A stretch of DNA of 64,000 bases from Paracentrotus lividus. Its lineage: Eukaryota > Echinodermata > Echinoidea > Camarodonta > Echinidae. The position numbers were made by a program, and so were the translations under genes. The stretch is taken from the NCBI GenBank assembly GCA_940671915.1, contig CALNVZ010003435.1:9605113-9669112 (forward strand). The letters run 5' to 3'. Below the pieces are notes generated by a model that did no database searches, had not been told where the DNA came from, and was given only the letters and a program-made list of their open reading frames with translations. Positions within the stretch are counted from its first letter, which is position 1. Each line of letters starts with the position of its first letter. Of the stretch, positions 22,929 through 35,959 are shown one piece after another.

Positions 22929-23719
22929 CCCTAAAAGGGCCGGGGACCTAATCAGCCCCCCCCCCCCTCGACATTTCGCGCGGACATGTCGCTGAAAAAA
23001 AAAAAAATCGCGCTCCGCGCATTTCTGATTTCTTTTCTCTAACATCTTACGCAACTTTTAAAACTATTTTGAAAAAAAAATTGACCGCACGGTTCTGAAG
23101 TTGCGCGACATTATGTAATGCAGCACAGGCTTAAAAACCAGAGATTTTCTGTATTTGTGTACAAAACATAATGGAAAATGGCTTTTCATGCTATAATCAC
23201 ATTTCTGTATTGAAAATATGGTTCTTAGCCATTATTTTAGTTGGTGTTGGTGTAAATCATTAGAGATAATCAATGACCGAAGTAATCCGAACAAAACAAA
23301 AACAAAAAACAATGAAATACATAAGTCGAAAAACAAAGAAATACATAAGAAATTCAAAAAAACAATAAAATACATGAGAAATTGAATAAGATACCGGAAT
23401 TTTTTTCACGTACAATCGTTAGGAATGCTACAAAGAATTTTTAAACCAAGAATTAGCTTTCTAGGAGCCTTATTTAATGATTTAGAGCAAAAAATATGAT
23501 TTCATGCATAAATTAGCATAATTAATTAATATAAATTAATCAAACATTATTTTGGAAAAACAAACTATGCAGTCTTGTAGATTACATTGCACACTACAAT
23601 TGTGCAAATTTTCGCAGCGCTCGTGCGATCAGCGGCCGAGATCTGAAGGGGGCCTAATCAGCGCCCCCCCCCCCCCCCCCCCCGGCTGTGAGATGGCAAA
23701 AAACCCGGCCTTTTTAGGG
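22929..23719. mobile_element. piggyBac-like MITE with TTAA target duplication
   Basis: The ends CCCTAAAAGGGCCGGG and CCCGGCCTTTTTAGGG are flanked by TTAA (22925-22928 and 23720-23723). TTAA duplication with CCCTA ends is the piggyBac hallmark. Subterminal text GGGCCTAATCAGC followed by a C-run occurs inverted-like at both ends (22945-22968 and 23650-23682). There is no transposase. Confidence 0.8.
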
Positions 23720-23958
23720 TTAAAGCAAGTTGTTTCAAATATGAACATTAATGTTTAAGCTTTAAACAAAAGTTTTTAAAGGGTTATCTTAAATAACGCT
23801 GTCGTTTAAGTTAAGTTGTTTAAATTCTAAACATCGCTGTTTAAAATTTTCTCACATTTAACTGTTTACAAATGCATGTAGGCCTAGTTCAAAACACCAT
23901 TAGATTAATCGTGGGCCCGGCAGCCACTGAGCAGCGTCAGATAAACATATTTTGGCAT

Positions 23959-24027
23959 GACGCGACCGAGGATCGAACCACGACCTCCCGTTTATGAGGC
24001 AGACGCTCTATCCACTGAGCCGACACA
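23959..24027 (-). ncRNA. tRNA-derived segment, Met-like
   Basis: On the minus strand: A-box GGCTCAGTGGATAGAGC, an anticodon arm containing CTCATAA (CAT anticodon position), then AGGTCGTGGTTCGATCC with a perfect B-box GGTTCGATCC (plus 23979-23970). The acceptor stem pairs poorly. It is the most tRNA-like of the segments in the window, but is more likely a SINE head or captured tRNA relic than a working tRNA-Met gene. Confidence 0.55.
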
Positions 24028-24679
24028 TGGTCGATTATAATTTAGTCCAAATGCTTACCTCTACATATATCTATCAGCTCCGGTATTTGGAACTTCTCAA
24101 CGTGTAATCTCGCGAGGGAATCATACGAGTGATATCTCTGCTTATTGGTTCATGACAATCACGTGACATTCGCCTTGGCCTTTTTAAACAACCCATGTTT
24201 AATTTAATCCCTAAACAGCTCCTGTTTAAGGTTATCAAACCTCGATTTCCCGGCTTTAAACAACAATGTGTAAATATTAGACAAAAATGTTAACCTTTTC
24301 AAAAAAAAATTTTAAACAGCGATATTTTTAAACAGCGTTCTAACAGTAGAGAGACGTCACAAACTCAAATCTTAATCATTTATAATTTTGATAGATTTTC
24401 ATTAAACCTTCACTGACATTTTTCTGCTTAAAAAAACCCAACAAAAACAACAATTAATTTTTTTTCAGAGAGGAATCTCCCTTTAGTCGTTCCGATCACT
24501 TTTCTTTAAAAAAGGGGGTCAGTAATTATTTTTTTACCGTACATAATATCAGATGTATATATAGTAGACGTACACTCTACCAATAATGGGCATATGGGTG
24601 GGGAGAAACAATTTAGATAAAATGTCTTGCTAATGGACGTAAGTTTCGATGTAGAAACTTCAATTTGAAAGATGCCCCC

Positions 24680-24990
24680 CCCCCAAAAAAAAAATAAATA
24701 AATAAAAAATAAATAAAAATTAAAAAATAAAAAATAAAAAATCAATAAATAAATGAAAAATAAATAATAATATTAATAAACAAAATGAAATAAAATAAAT
24801 ATTTAAAAAATGAAAACCTTCCTAAATAAAAAAATTGTAATAATTATATAAATAAACAAAATAAAATAAGATAAATATTTTAAAAATGGAAACCTTTCTA
24901 AATTTAAAAAAAAAAAAAGAGAAAATGAATAAATTAAAAAAAGGAATGAAATGATAAAAAAGACAAAGGAATTTTATCGGGATATTTAGA
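24680..24990 (+). repeat. A-rich imperfect (AAAT)n / (AAATA)n tract
   Basis: Long stretch of AAATA-type units after a C-run at 24676-24684, with AAATATTTTAAAAATGGAAACCTT-type text repeated at about 24797 and 24875. No gene. Confidence 0.75.
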
Positions 24991-25623
24991 TTTGATTGAA
25001 TCATGAATAAAAAGAATGAAACTTGGCAATGAATCTGGAACAGAATTGTAAGACGAGATAAACGTTAGATTTACTAAATATGCACTTTGTTTCCAAATGG
25101 GCGTGTGAAGTAAAGCATTCTCAACAGGCCCCATCGAAATTGTGGAAAAAATGAAGCATTACTGAAAAAAAAAAATGCTGTGAAATGCCACCAGTTTTGA
25201 CCCACACGTTTTGCTACCTCCTTGACCCGTGAAAAGAAAGTATCAATGATTGGCATAAAAATGTTCAAAAATTTAGCTGAGTTTATCAGAATCGTTAAAG
25301 GTAAAATCATTGTCAAGTCTAAGTTAACAGCAGTGGATTTTGAAATGGGGGAGGGCACAACCGAACAATTTCTGATATTAATATGTACGTTCCAAAAGAG
25401 GTTTAAAAACATAGGGGACCCACGCCTTTTGCTCCCCAACCCCAACCCCAACATTATGTTATGCAGGGCCCGCTGGGAGACCAGTTCATTAAGAGCTGAA
25501 GTGGCTACCCTGGGTAAAATAAGTGAATATTATAATTTATAACCCGCCGTTTGTTAACTACAGCAAGATAACTGTACGGAAAAACAAAAATAAAAATAAA
25601 AGTGAAGTCCTTACTTTTACTTA
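24991..25623. other. Unclassified sequence
   Basis: Opposed frames at 25074-25454 (minus) and 25222-25542 (plus) overlap and have no recognisable domain. The text GACCCACGCCTTTTGCTCCCCAACCCC is repeat-like. No gene is supported. Confidence 0.35.
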
Positions 25624-25873
25624 TGCTGCGGTCACAACTCGCCGTACCTTCGAAGTGCAACTCCCTACGACGGATTTCGTAGAAAATTCGTGCAGCGCAC
25701 GTACCATGCAGGCACTTTGCATGTACGACGTGCAGGAAGTTTTTACAATACCCTTACTACAGAAACGCAGGAATCGCAGAAGTTGACCCAGGACCTTTGC
25801 ATGCATGTGCATGCAACGCAGGCTACGTTGCATGCGCGTACCCCGTAGGCTTCGGCGAGTTGTAACCGCAGCA
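25624..25873. mobile_element. 250-bp Harbinger-like MITE with TTA target duplication
   Basis: The ends TGCTGCGGTCACAACTCGCCG and CGGCGAGTTGTAACCGCAGCA are inverted with one mismatch and flanked by TTA (25621-25623 and 25874-25876). The GC-richer interior repeats TTGCATG/CATGCAA and GTACG motifs. It ends differently from the element at 8809, so it is a separate family. Confidence 0.8.
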
Positions 25874-25884
25874 TTACTTACTCA

Positions 25885-26110
25885 TTCTCTGGAGAAAAAA
25901 AAAAACGAGTGAAAGTGTTCACTCTTGACGGAGTGAATTTCAGAAAGAGTGAATATGGAGTGAAAATCGATTGAATTTGGATTGAAAATTTATATTTTCA
26001 CTCCTCATGAAGTGATCTAAGGGATCACTTGAAGATGTTTGAGTGATCCCTGAGGTAACTCCAAAATGAGTGAAAAAACACTCTCTCACGGGAGAAGCAC
26101 TTGAAAAACA
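25885..26110. repeat. Block dense in GAGTGA/TCACTC motifs
   Basis: GAGTGA, AGTGAA and the inverse TCACTC/TTCACT recur about a dozen times in 225 bases, with TGATCTAAGGGATCACTTG and GAGTGATCCCTGAGG suggesting inverted halves. No clear terminal repeat or target duplication was found. Confidence 0.5.
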
Positions 26111-26339
26111 CACATTGTGACCGTGGCATTATGAATAAAAGAGTTCACGTTGCCCATATTTTTATAAACAAAACAACGGGAGATAGAGTTTTTTCAAACC
26201 ATATTGAATTATTATCCTGTCAAAACTTTGTTATCAGTTTGTAAAGTATTCTGTAAACAGGAACAATTTGGGGGTAAAACGTACAACACTTACTATTCTT
26301 CTCTCTAACAAAAGGGAGTAAGTACCATTCATTTTTAGA

Positions 26340-27170
26340 CAAATTTAAAATGTAACCCGTTACCTTTTTTTTTTTTTTTCAAAGTAAAGAAGGACTACTT
26401 CCTCGTCTGCCTGACCCTCCACATCCGTTTTTATTACTTCTTAAGTTACTCTTCTTTTCTCATCTTCCTCTCTATCTTCCCCCTTTCTTGCTTTTCTCGA
26501 TCCCTTTCCTATTCTTCTTCTTCTTCTTCTTCTTCTTTCTTCCTTTCTTTCTTTTCTTTCTTTCTTTCTTTTTTTTTATTTATTTTTTTTTATTTATTTT
26601 TTAGTATTCCTTTCTCATCTTTTTATCCCTTCTCAATCATGTCAATTTTACCACTTTCTCACTTTTTAAAAATCTGTTTCTTTTTTCTAATTTCCTCCTC
26701 CTCTTCCATTTCTTGCGCCTACTCCTCCAGTTGCGGATCTAGGGGGGCCCAACAGACGTGCGCCCCGTTTTTTAATTTTTGTGGGCCCCCTATTTTCAAA
26801 TACCAGATACGTCACTGCATTCATTCCTAATTTATCTCCTCTTTTTTTTTTCTTTTTTAGCTTTGTCATATGCAATCCTCGAAATCTTCCCATTTCTCTT
26901 CATTTCATTTTCTGGATATATGGCTCCCCTACCCCTCTTTCGTTTCTTTTGCCCTTCCTCTTAACAACATTTTTCCCTGTTTACTTGTCCTTCTTGTCAT
27001 CCTCTTTCTTTTCCTAGCCACTCCAATATAATCCATCCTTTCTTTAATTTTTTTCTATCTTACTCCTTGAGTCAAGTTCCCTATTATGCTTATTGTCACC
27101 TTTTCATCCATCCTGCTCATTTTTATTCTTTTTTTTTTTTTTCTATCTTCCTTCATCATCTTGCCACTTT
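26340..27170 (+). repeat. Pyrimidine-rich tract (CTT/TTTC) on the plus strand
   Basis: A long run of C and T with few purines, including (TTC)n at 26513-26536 and TTTC/TTTA runs at 26540-26605. A small palindromic repeat remnant lies at about 26728-26820 (GCGGATCTAGGGGGG ... CCCCCTA ... ATACGTCACTGC). The many short frames here are low complexity. Confidence 0.7.
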
Positions 27171-27199
27171 CATCAATTTATCTTGCCAATTTTGTATTC

Positions 27200-28310
27200 A
27201 AGGAAAGGATAAAAATAACTGCACAAAGTTCAACATGTCTGCTAATGGAAACAGAGGACGAAGAAAGAGACAGGGGCGTCGGTCGTAATGTAGACTCTTT
27301 CAAAATTGGTGTAGTAGTAAAGTATGGACTCAGACATTTTAAGATGAAAAACAAAAACAACAACAACAAAAAAACCACACAGATCGTCAATATGAAAATA
27401 TCGTCTTTTTCTGCTGCAAAACAGCTTTTCCATGTGAGGCCACACCCTCTACATCTAAAATGACGCACTTTCAAAGACAAAGGTTATTTATTGCTTGCAT
27501 TGGTTACTGTTTTCAAAACGATAACGCCCTTCCCACACCTAAAACGATCGAAGCCCATATAAGGAAACATTGTAAATGATGTTACTCTTAGTTTTTTAAT
27601 ACGTCTGTGAAATCGGCATAAAAAGTCAAGATGTTGTCACTTTCCCAGCCCCCTTTATTTGTCAATATGTACATTATCTCACCCCTCCCCGACCCCCACC
27701 CCTTCCCCCATCGTATACAATACCGTGCAGTCATTGACACGATTACAAACAGGTATACCGAACAAAAACGATGCACTTTCCCAGGCGCATTGTGCGAGTT
27801 CAAAGACATGCTATTCCGGTAGCACATAATATTTCATTGACCTGATTCTCCTATTGTTTGGTAATGTACTGAATATTTAGTGCATGTTTGATCGTTATTA
27901 AATGGAATATCATTAATCATCTTAAGACCAAATGGAAATTCATTGATATGATCTCAATTGCAGATGGATCACAAAGCGCAGGCGGGGAAAATGGACCAAG
28001 AAAACAGATCTGCCAAATGTTTTAAAGGAACATGATCAGCAACTGAAAGATATGATGGAATTGTGCCTTTAAAAAAAAATAATTCAGGCAATTTATAATT
28101 TTATTTGACATCCAGTGATACAAAGGGAAAGAAAATGAAGAGATAAAATTGTGTATGCCGCCGTGATTTGTCCTCAATATTATTTAAAAAATCGTAAAGA
28201 ACAACAAAACAAAACATAAACAAAATATCCGAAAGTGATAAGAATTATAATTGATATTCTGTTATTCATTCTGTCATGTTTGTATCATTATCTTTTTGAA
28301 TTACAGTCAA
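27200..28310. other. Unclassified, mostly unique sequence
   Basis: Opposed short frames at 27588-27827 show no domain. No gene or repeat boundary is supported. Confidence 0.35.
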
Positions 28311-28319
28311 TTATACCTA

Positions 28320-28530
28320 TATGTGTCTGTCTGTCTGTCTGTGTGTATGTATGATAGGCCTATTCCTCCTTTTCCCTCTCCTTCCCTTTCTCTTTATCTC
28401 TCCATATCATTGTCTCCCTTACTTTCTTTACAGTTCTCTGTCTTTTCTGTCTGTCTGTCTGTCTGCATGTTTGTCCGTTCTCCTTTTCTCTCCCTACATG
28501 TCTGTCCTTCTCTCTGTCCATCTGTCTTAA
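28320..28530 (+). repeat. (CTGT)n and CT-rich tract
   Basis: (GTCT)n runs at 28325-28342 and 28448-28466 lie within a pyrimidine-rich block. Confidence 0.8.
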
Positions 28531-28819
28531 AATCGCCGAGAGCGATCAGTTTCCTCAATGTAACTTGTTATGTTTATTATGCTTAGACTATAATGTTTTT
28601 AAAGACCTAGGTAGTAGAGTAAACATGAAAATGTTAGTATTAATTATGATGTCAGTCGTCCATGGACAAGCTACTCATTGTATGTCGCATGTATGAAAAT
28701 GGCGCTCGAGGCGTTGTAGGTTGTAAAGCCTTCCCAGATTTAGAGAGAAAATAGGAAGCCTGTCACTCAGCCTTTGTGAAATTATAAATCATAACATTTT
28801 ACAAAAATATCTCCTTTCT

Positions 28820-29140
28820 CCTTTTATCCACCTCTCTCTCTCTCTCGCTCTCTCCCTCTCTTTCTCCTTCTCTTCCTCCTTTACTTTCACCCTCTCCCTT
28901 TATAATCCCTTTTATCTATCGTCTCTTGTTGAATGTTCTCTTAGAAATCTTAGCTTAAAATTAAAAAAAATCATACATTGAAAATGCCAGTATTTTTTTT
29001 TTTTTTTTTTTTTTTAATTATTATTTATTTACTTCTTTTTCAAATCTATCTCCTTCCTCTATCTTCCCTCTTTCTCCATTTTCCCTCTTCTCAATCTTTC
29101 TCTCTGCTCTTTTTCGTCATTCACAATCTCTCTCTCTATT
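28820..29140 (+). repeat. CT-rich tract with a 26-base T-run
   Basis: CTCTCT and CTTCTC runs at 28831-28875, a T-run at about 28990-29016, then more CT-rich sequence. Confidence 0.75.
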
Positions 29141-29659
29141 TTGTTTTCAGTGCTGTTTACACAAATGTTATGATTCATCTAGTTTGGCTTGTCATTTTTC
29201 CTCTTTCATAATGTTCGCCGCAAGGAAGGAGTTCCAAGGGTCATGCATCAAAGGAAGGGGCGCCCCCTCTCGTTCATACAAGTTCTTATTTTTGTTGCAA
29301 ACCTGCCATAAGGCCCAATTGAGAAATTCTCGAAGATATCAAATGATTAGCTGAAACAATTTACATTTTTACATGAAAACAAAAGGTCAAAGATGAAACA
29401 TATTTTAACGAAGTCTTATGAACATGATTTGGGATCAGGAGAAGTTATACGGAAATATGACTTTTTTGTTTAATTTGTTATTTTAAATGTGTTTATAAAA
29501 GGATATGAATGGATACGGTTATTTGGAAATTTCCCATTTGTGAAAATGATTTATTCCAATAAATGTATTTCTAGTGATATATTAAAGATATTTCGCCCTT
29601 TTACCTTTGTCGTTTTATTTTCATTCATTCAAGAATGTGGCAGTATATATATTAATTTT

Positions 29660-30235
29660 CGACCGTTATCGTTTTCTCGTTCCATCCCCCTCCCTTCCTC
29701 CCCCCGCCCCCCCCCTAGCTACGCCTCATTCCCCCTCGAAATCCCCCTCTCTGTTCACAACAAGTAACAAGTACACATCCGCTCCTCTCTTTTTGTCCAT
29801 TCGAATTGTACTAACATTTATTTATAATTTTACTGACACTTCCTTCTCCCATTTTTCTGATACCTCTATTTTAATTAACAAAATTATATTTTCTTTAACT
29901 CATTGTGCCTTCCAACCTCCCCCTTATTATGCTACTGTCTGTCGTTCAAGTCTAGTGCGTTTCACAGTCTGTTAATTCTACTTACGTATACGTTTGACAG
30001 AATGCTATTTTTATTTTCTGTCTTTCTCTCTGCCTGTCTTTCTTTCTTTCATTCTCTCTCTCTCTCTTTCTCACACACACTATCTCTCCCTCTCTCTCTC
30101 TCCATCTCCCTCTCCCTTCTTTTTTTCTCCCTCTCTCTCTCCCTCTCTCTCTCTTTCTCATTCCATTTTCTCCGCCTCTCTCTTTCTGTCTCCCTTTCTT
30201 CTTCTCCCAGCCCCTTTGTTCTGAAGTTTCACTTT
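29660..30235 (+). repeat. Pyrimidine-rich tract with (TC)n blocks
   Basis: C-rich text at 29685-29720, then nearly continuous CT between 30015 and 30210. The 112-codon Ser/Leu frame on plus and the Arg/Glu frame on minus are readings of this tract. Confidence 0.8.
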
Positions 30236-30400
30236 CCTTGAACAATGCTGTCTATGAATTTGTTATTGCTAAATCACACCTCATTTGTTCTTGTTTTGTC
30301 ACAGTTTCACACTGAACAAAAGAAACGACATAGGCACAATAAAAATGACTAATGTTCTGAAAAATCGATTTTAGAAATGAAACTATCTTTCCTCAAATGT

Positions 30401-30461
<61 letters not shown>
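30401..30461 (+). repeat. Poly-A run of about 60 bases
   Basis: Uninterrupted A-run followed by ACAGAGTAGGG. No retrotransposon body was recognised upstream; a T-run of about 30 bases follows at 30729-30757. Confidence 0.9.
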
Positions 30462-30462
<1 letters not shown>

Positions 30463-30759
30463 AGAGTAGGGAGGCACATTGCTTCTTGCTGCATGTAATA
30501 TTTCTATTTTGTTTCACATTATATATATATAGGCCTACAAAAATATGAGCTGTTATCTTTTTAAAAATATTATTCAGAATACATTAAATGCGGGTATAAT
30601 GACCTAGAAATGGAATACACATTTTCCGTATCGAGTGTCTGAAAGGTATAGATTACCCCTTCACCACCCCTAAAAAATTATAAACTAGATTGTTAGATGG
30701 ACAGGAAGTCTATTAATGCTTTATATTCATTTTTTTTTTTTTTTTTTTTTTTTTTTACC

Positions 30760-31863
<1,104 letters not shown>

Positions 31864-31899
31864 AAAAAAAAACATTATGCAAATAATATATCAATAAGT

Positions 31900-34355
31900 A
31901 TCACATCATAATTATGTGCAAAATTTTATGTTGATAGAGTTGTCTTTGACCGAGATATTCCATTTTTTTTTAAAACCCAAGGAGGCTTGTAAAAAAATGA
32001 AGAAAGATTCAAAATAGCTAATTAACGATTTGCAATTTATTAATATCCTAGATTACTCTATTATATTTTAGGGTAGTTTTATACCTGGTTTTACTAATTA
32101 ATCTGGAGAAGTTTCCTCATCAACCAAGAGGGCGACATGCAGCCATTTTTTTTCTTCATATTTTTTTTTTTTTTTAATTTTTTTTAGTAGCCTGAGAAGG
32201 GTTTGCGGCCATAAAGTGGATAGGAGCACAATCTAACTATAGGTGGTGGTCATCATCATCCTCATCATCATCCTCATCATCATGGACATCAGTTTTCAGT
32301 AACAGGTATACAGCAAGAACTTCATGAATCAAGACGTTCATTCTACTGAGTGATGAAGAGGGGTTATTTATTTTGTACCTCCTCAGAACATTGAACGTTA
32401 AACACCGTGAACTATATCATATTCTATATATCATATTCTGGATGATTTTGTTTAAGTCTGAACACTTGGCATAAATATTTTATTTGTGTACCAAGAAGTT
32501 TATGAAACTGATATAATCATATTGTTTTTCTGCTTTAAAAGAAAGATCAAAGCAAGGAATATAATTGCTTGATTTAGAGCAAGATAGATATTGATTTCTT
32601 GTTACATGTATATAGTTTGTGGTAATATTAATTGAGAGTCTTTAATAGACGCCAGTTTATACCCTTCCCCCCCCCCCTCCGAGTTTACTCAGCTGTGACA
32701 ATGTTAATTGAAATTATTTTGAGTTGATGACTCGTACTCGTGTAATAATATTTGTGTAAGTATCAGTTTTAAGTATTTATTCCAGCATTATAAAAAGGTA
32801 TATATTTAATAAACTTGATACTCCCGAATTGTGTATTATTGTGTTCAAAGTGTTAATGTTTATGAGGAAAGTTTGTTCGTTTCATTAAAAAATAGATTGT
32901 CATGTGATTAAAGTATGCATGAAACATGATTATTTTCCTTTAACTTTGATATAATATAGTTTGGTTTTCTTTATACAGTCAGTGATGAATAAGTCTAATT
33001 AAAACTTTCGGTCGTCAGACAACTCAGACAGACGAAACTGATAAAGGGGAAAAAAAGGAAATATAACAAAAGAAAGCAAATGAGGAAGTATGTGACAAGC
33101 ATCAAAATATAGAATGAAGATGATAGCGCGATAATTGATCTCTTTTAATATGTTCTTCATATCATGTTCATTGTTGAGCAATCATGGCAATGACGAGCAG
33201 CAATCGAAACAAAACGTGTTTCTTCTCACGCAAATTAATCGTTAACCCATGATTGTGCGAGAAAATGATTTGTCTACATCGAGACTAATCATTAGAAACA
33301 TCACCATGATTAATTGTGTTTACCAGTATTCGTGTCGAGGTGAAGTGGGGCGGCAATTCGTTTCTATTTACGTCAACAATGCCAAGCGGTGGAGAAAAAA
33401 AAATGATCGTTATTATAAAAGGCGGGGAGAAGAACAATGGAGTATGATAAATTGTCACGTGATCACTGTCTAGGATATCGTCTGCACGAAAATAGATCGG
33501 TTTCGAAGTTCATCATAATAACGCACGTATGCTTTTGCGAGTTCGGGACATGCGTGGATGATGACGTATTATAAGTAACCATGTTACTGTGTCGGTGGAT
33601 TATAATTGTTTATAATCATGACCATATTTCAATGGCATAATCCGAGCACGAATACTAGGAGCTACTGGCGAATCCACCCCCTCCCCGCCCCGCCCACTCC
33701 ACCCAACCCGATCGCAAAGACCATCAAAACTATGAAAGGCAGTTTAGAGCTATTAAATTAACATTTTAAAACACATAGAAACATAAAACAAATGCATTAA
33801 TAATTATAATTATCATTGATGTTATTCAGAAACGCATACGTGGCCCATTTTGAAGTTTTTTTCAGATTAATTTTTTAATGTACATTGTGCATACCAAAAA
33901 AAAACCAACTGAGCCTTGCAATTTTGATAGAGATTAGACCACTTGACATGTTTGTAGAAATAAAATTACTTTTTCTGATTTACACCGATCTTTTTAGAAG
34001 TCCTTTAGGAATGTGCAGATACCGCCCCTACAAAATTGCCTCTTTTGAATTTTCACTATCTTCACTATTTGCCTACATCAGGGGCCGGGAGCTGAGGGGA
34101 CCGCCCCCGCTCTCCACTGTTTTCAGAAAACGTGTAATAAATATAAATAAGCATATAGATTTGTGATTTTTTAGCGCTGTTCGCCCTCCCCCCGCCCGCC
34201 GCGTCATTGCTGGTTCAGGCTGCTCCATTTTCAATAAGGCGCGTCGCGTCAGCGCCCTGAACATTTCAATTTTTATTCAAAACAAGTTAGCGTTTGCCAT
34301 TTCAGATTTGTTATCTGAATAATTCGTATTTTTTTTATTTTTTTTTTATGATATA
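31900..34355. other. Mostly unique sequence, possible regulatory DNA at 33180-33660
   Basis: It contains an (ATC)n-type block at 32240-32284 and C-runs at 32671-32681. The stretch 33180-33660 is repeat-free with many TAAT cores and an E-box CACGTG (33457-33462), which would suit an enhancer, but nothing here proves it. Confidence 0.3.
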
Positions 34356-35284
34356 GGGTACATGCAGGTAATATGGGCCACCTGAAGCAAATCATGTCGT
34401 GACCGTCGACCGGTGACCGGTGTGAGCACCATAATGTTGTTCATATGAACTGTATACGAAAATATATCGTCGTGAGAGTATCTGATGCCGAAAATTCTCT
34501 GAGAAAATTGCTGAAAACCAACAAGGTAGGTGTAAAATTTGATATTTCACAGAATGTGATGGTGAAAGAGTGTTTGAGGGGGTAACCTCGATTGTTTTGT
34601 ATATTTAGTAAGCTTATAGTTTCATTTTGATCATACTAGCGTGTACAGGTTAATTTGTTTTAGTGAAGGGGTGCGGCATTGAATGCTTGCCTGACACAGC
34701 AACATTAGTGCAGGTAATATGGGACATCCAAAATGGTGGAAATGATTCTGGTACTTAGTATTGGGGTGAGGCATCAATCTCTTTGCTACGATTTTGTTGG
34801 GTATATATTTACATTATATAATTAATATAAATAACTTATTGTAGGCCTATAGTGACTTGTATAATGAAAATAATATTGAAATGATACTAAAAAAAGAAAT
34901 AATATACAAAATACATAACATTAAAATATATAGTCAAAGGATTTGCTGAAGGGTCTTATAATTTCGAATTATATCTTAAAGTGAATGATTTTCAACATTT
35001 TAAGCAAATTCCAGACATGGTAGAGTCATTGTAGTTTTTAAAACATACATTAAATACATGTGCCCATATTACCTGCACATGCAGGTAATATGGGCACTTT
35101 GGTAATGACGTCAACATTTGAATATTGCAGACAGGGGGGTTGGTGATAATTGGTTTTCTTCACAATAAAAGTTGGAGCAGTAGTTATTGATTCATATAAA
35201 CAAAGATTAGACTGTGTGTCATTTCGTAATTTTATGCAAATTAGGCAAATGAGCTTAGGGTGCCCATATTACCTGCATGTACCC
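34356..35284. mobile_element. TIR element with GCAGGTAATATGGG motifs at ends and inside
   Basis: A perfect 23-bp terminal inverted repeat starts GGGTACATGCAGGTAATATG. The left flank is TA; the right flank is TTA, so the target duplication is imperfect. The 14-mer GCAGGTAATATGGG occurs five times: at each end, once at 34710, and twice in a perfect inverted pair at 35060-35097. No coding sequence. Confidence 0.75.
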
Positions 35285-35289
35285 TTAGG

Positions 35290-35955
35290 CTAGCTTAATA
35301 TTTTGTCTGTAATGCAAACCTCTTTCATGAAGACTAGATCTATAATATTAAGCACAAATAAAATTGTCGGTATATGTTTGAGGTGTACTTTTTTTCGATG
35401 CTGTTTTATATTTCGGTAGGTAAGCGTACACTTACTCTAGTATATAAAAAGTACTTATTTTTGATTTATTGAATCCAATGACCCGAGTAATAAAATCAAT
35501 TGTTACTTCTTGTTTATCATTATGAACACGTCTGACATAATGTCTGTACATGTGTCAAATAAATCGACATGTTGTGATAAAATATAATATTTTGACATCA
35601 TAGAATAGTCTAAAAAGAAAGCAGGGCAAACTATTTTGAAAACAAAATTCCAACGTTCCAATGAGAAAAAATATCCAAATTTATTTCATGAGCAAGAATT
35701 TCTTTGCTGAAAAAAAAACACCAACAACGCAACATCGGATTCAAGATTTCATAAGCACGATAAGAGCAGAGGGGAGGGTGGCCCTGAATTCAAAAGCTTT
35801 AGAAAAAAAAAACTAAAGTCAGGAAAGACGGTTTTGTAGACCTCGGGAAAGACTATTTAGACATATATTCCCTACTTGATATAAACATTACATCCCAAAA
35901 TTCAATGCCTAAACACTAATCGTGTAATTTGTGATCTTAGTTACTATTTCAAGGA
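35290..35955. other. AT-rich unique-looking sequence
   Basis: No feature could be supported. Confidence 0.4.
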
Positions 35956-35959
35956 ATAC

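Larger units (their letters stand above)
22748..24347. mobile_element. Foldback-type element with GTTGTTTAAA subterminal repeats
   Basis: The left end CTGTTAGTGTTAGAA and right end TTCTAACAGTA are inverted; the exact ends and target duplication are not certain. GTTGTTTAA motifs occur at least six times between 22770 and 22930, with the inverse TTAAACAA/TTAAACAG repeated between 24180 and 24340. It is interrupted by a piggyBac-like MITE (22929-23719) and contains a tRNA-like segment (23959-24027). No transposase. The architecture parallels the 3845-8527 element. Confidence 0.6.

Noticed and set aside
23959..24027. Functional tRNA-Met gene
   Set aside because: A and B boxes are good, but the acceptor stem does not pair and it lies inside a mobile element; called tRNA-derived instead.
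29903..30245. Ser/Leu-rich plus frame and Arg/Glu-rich minus frame
   Set aside because: Both are readings of a CT-rich tract.
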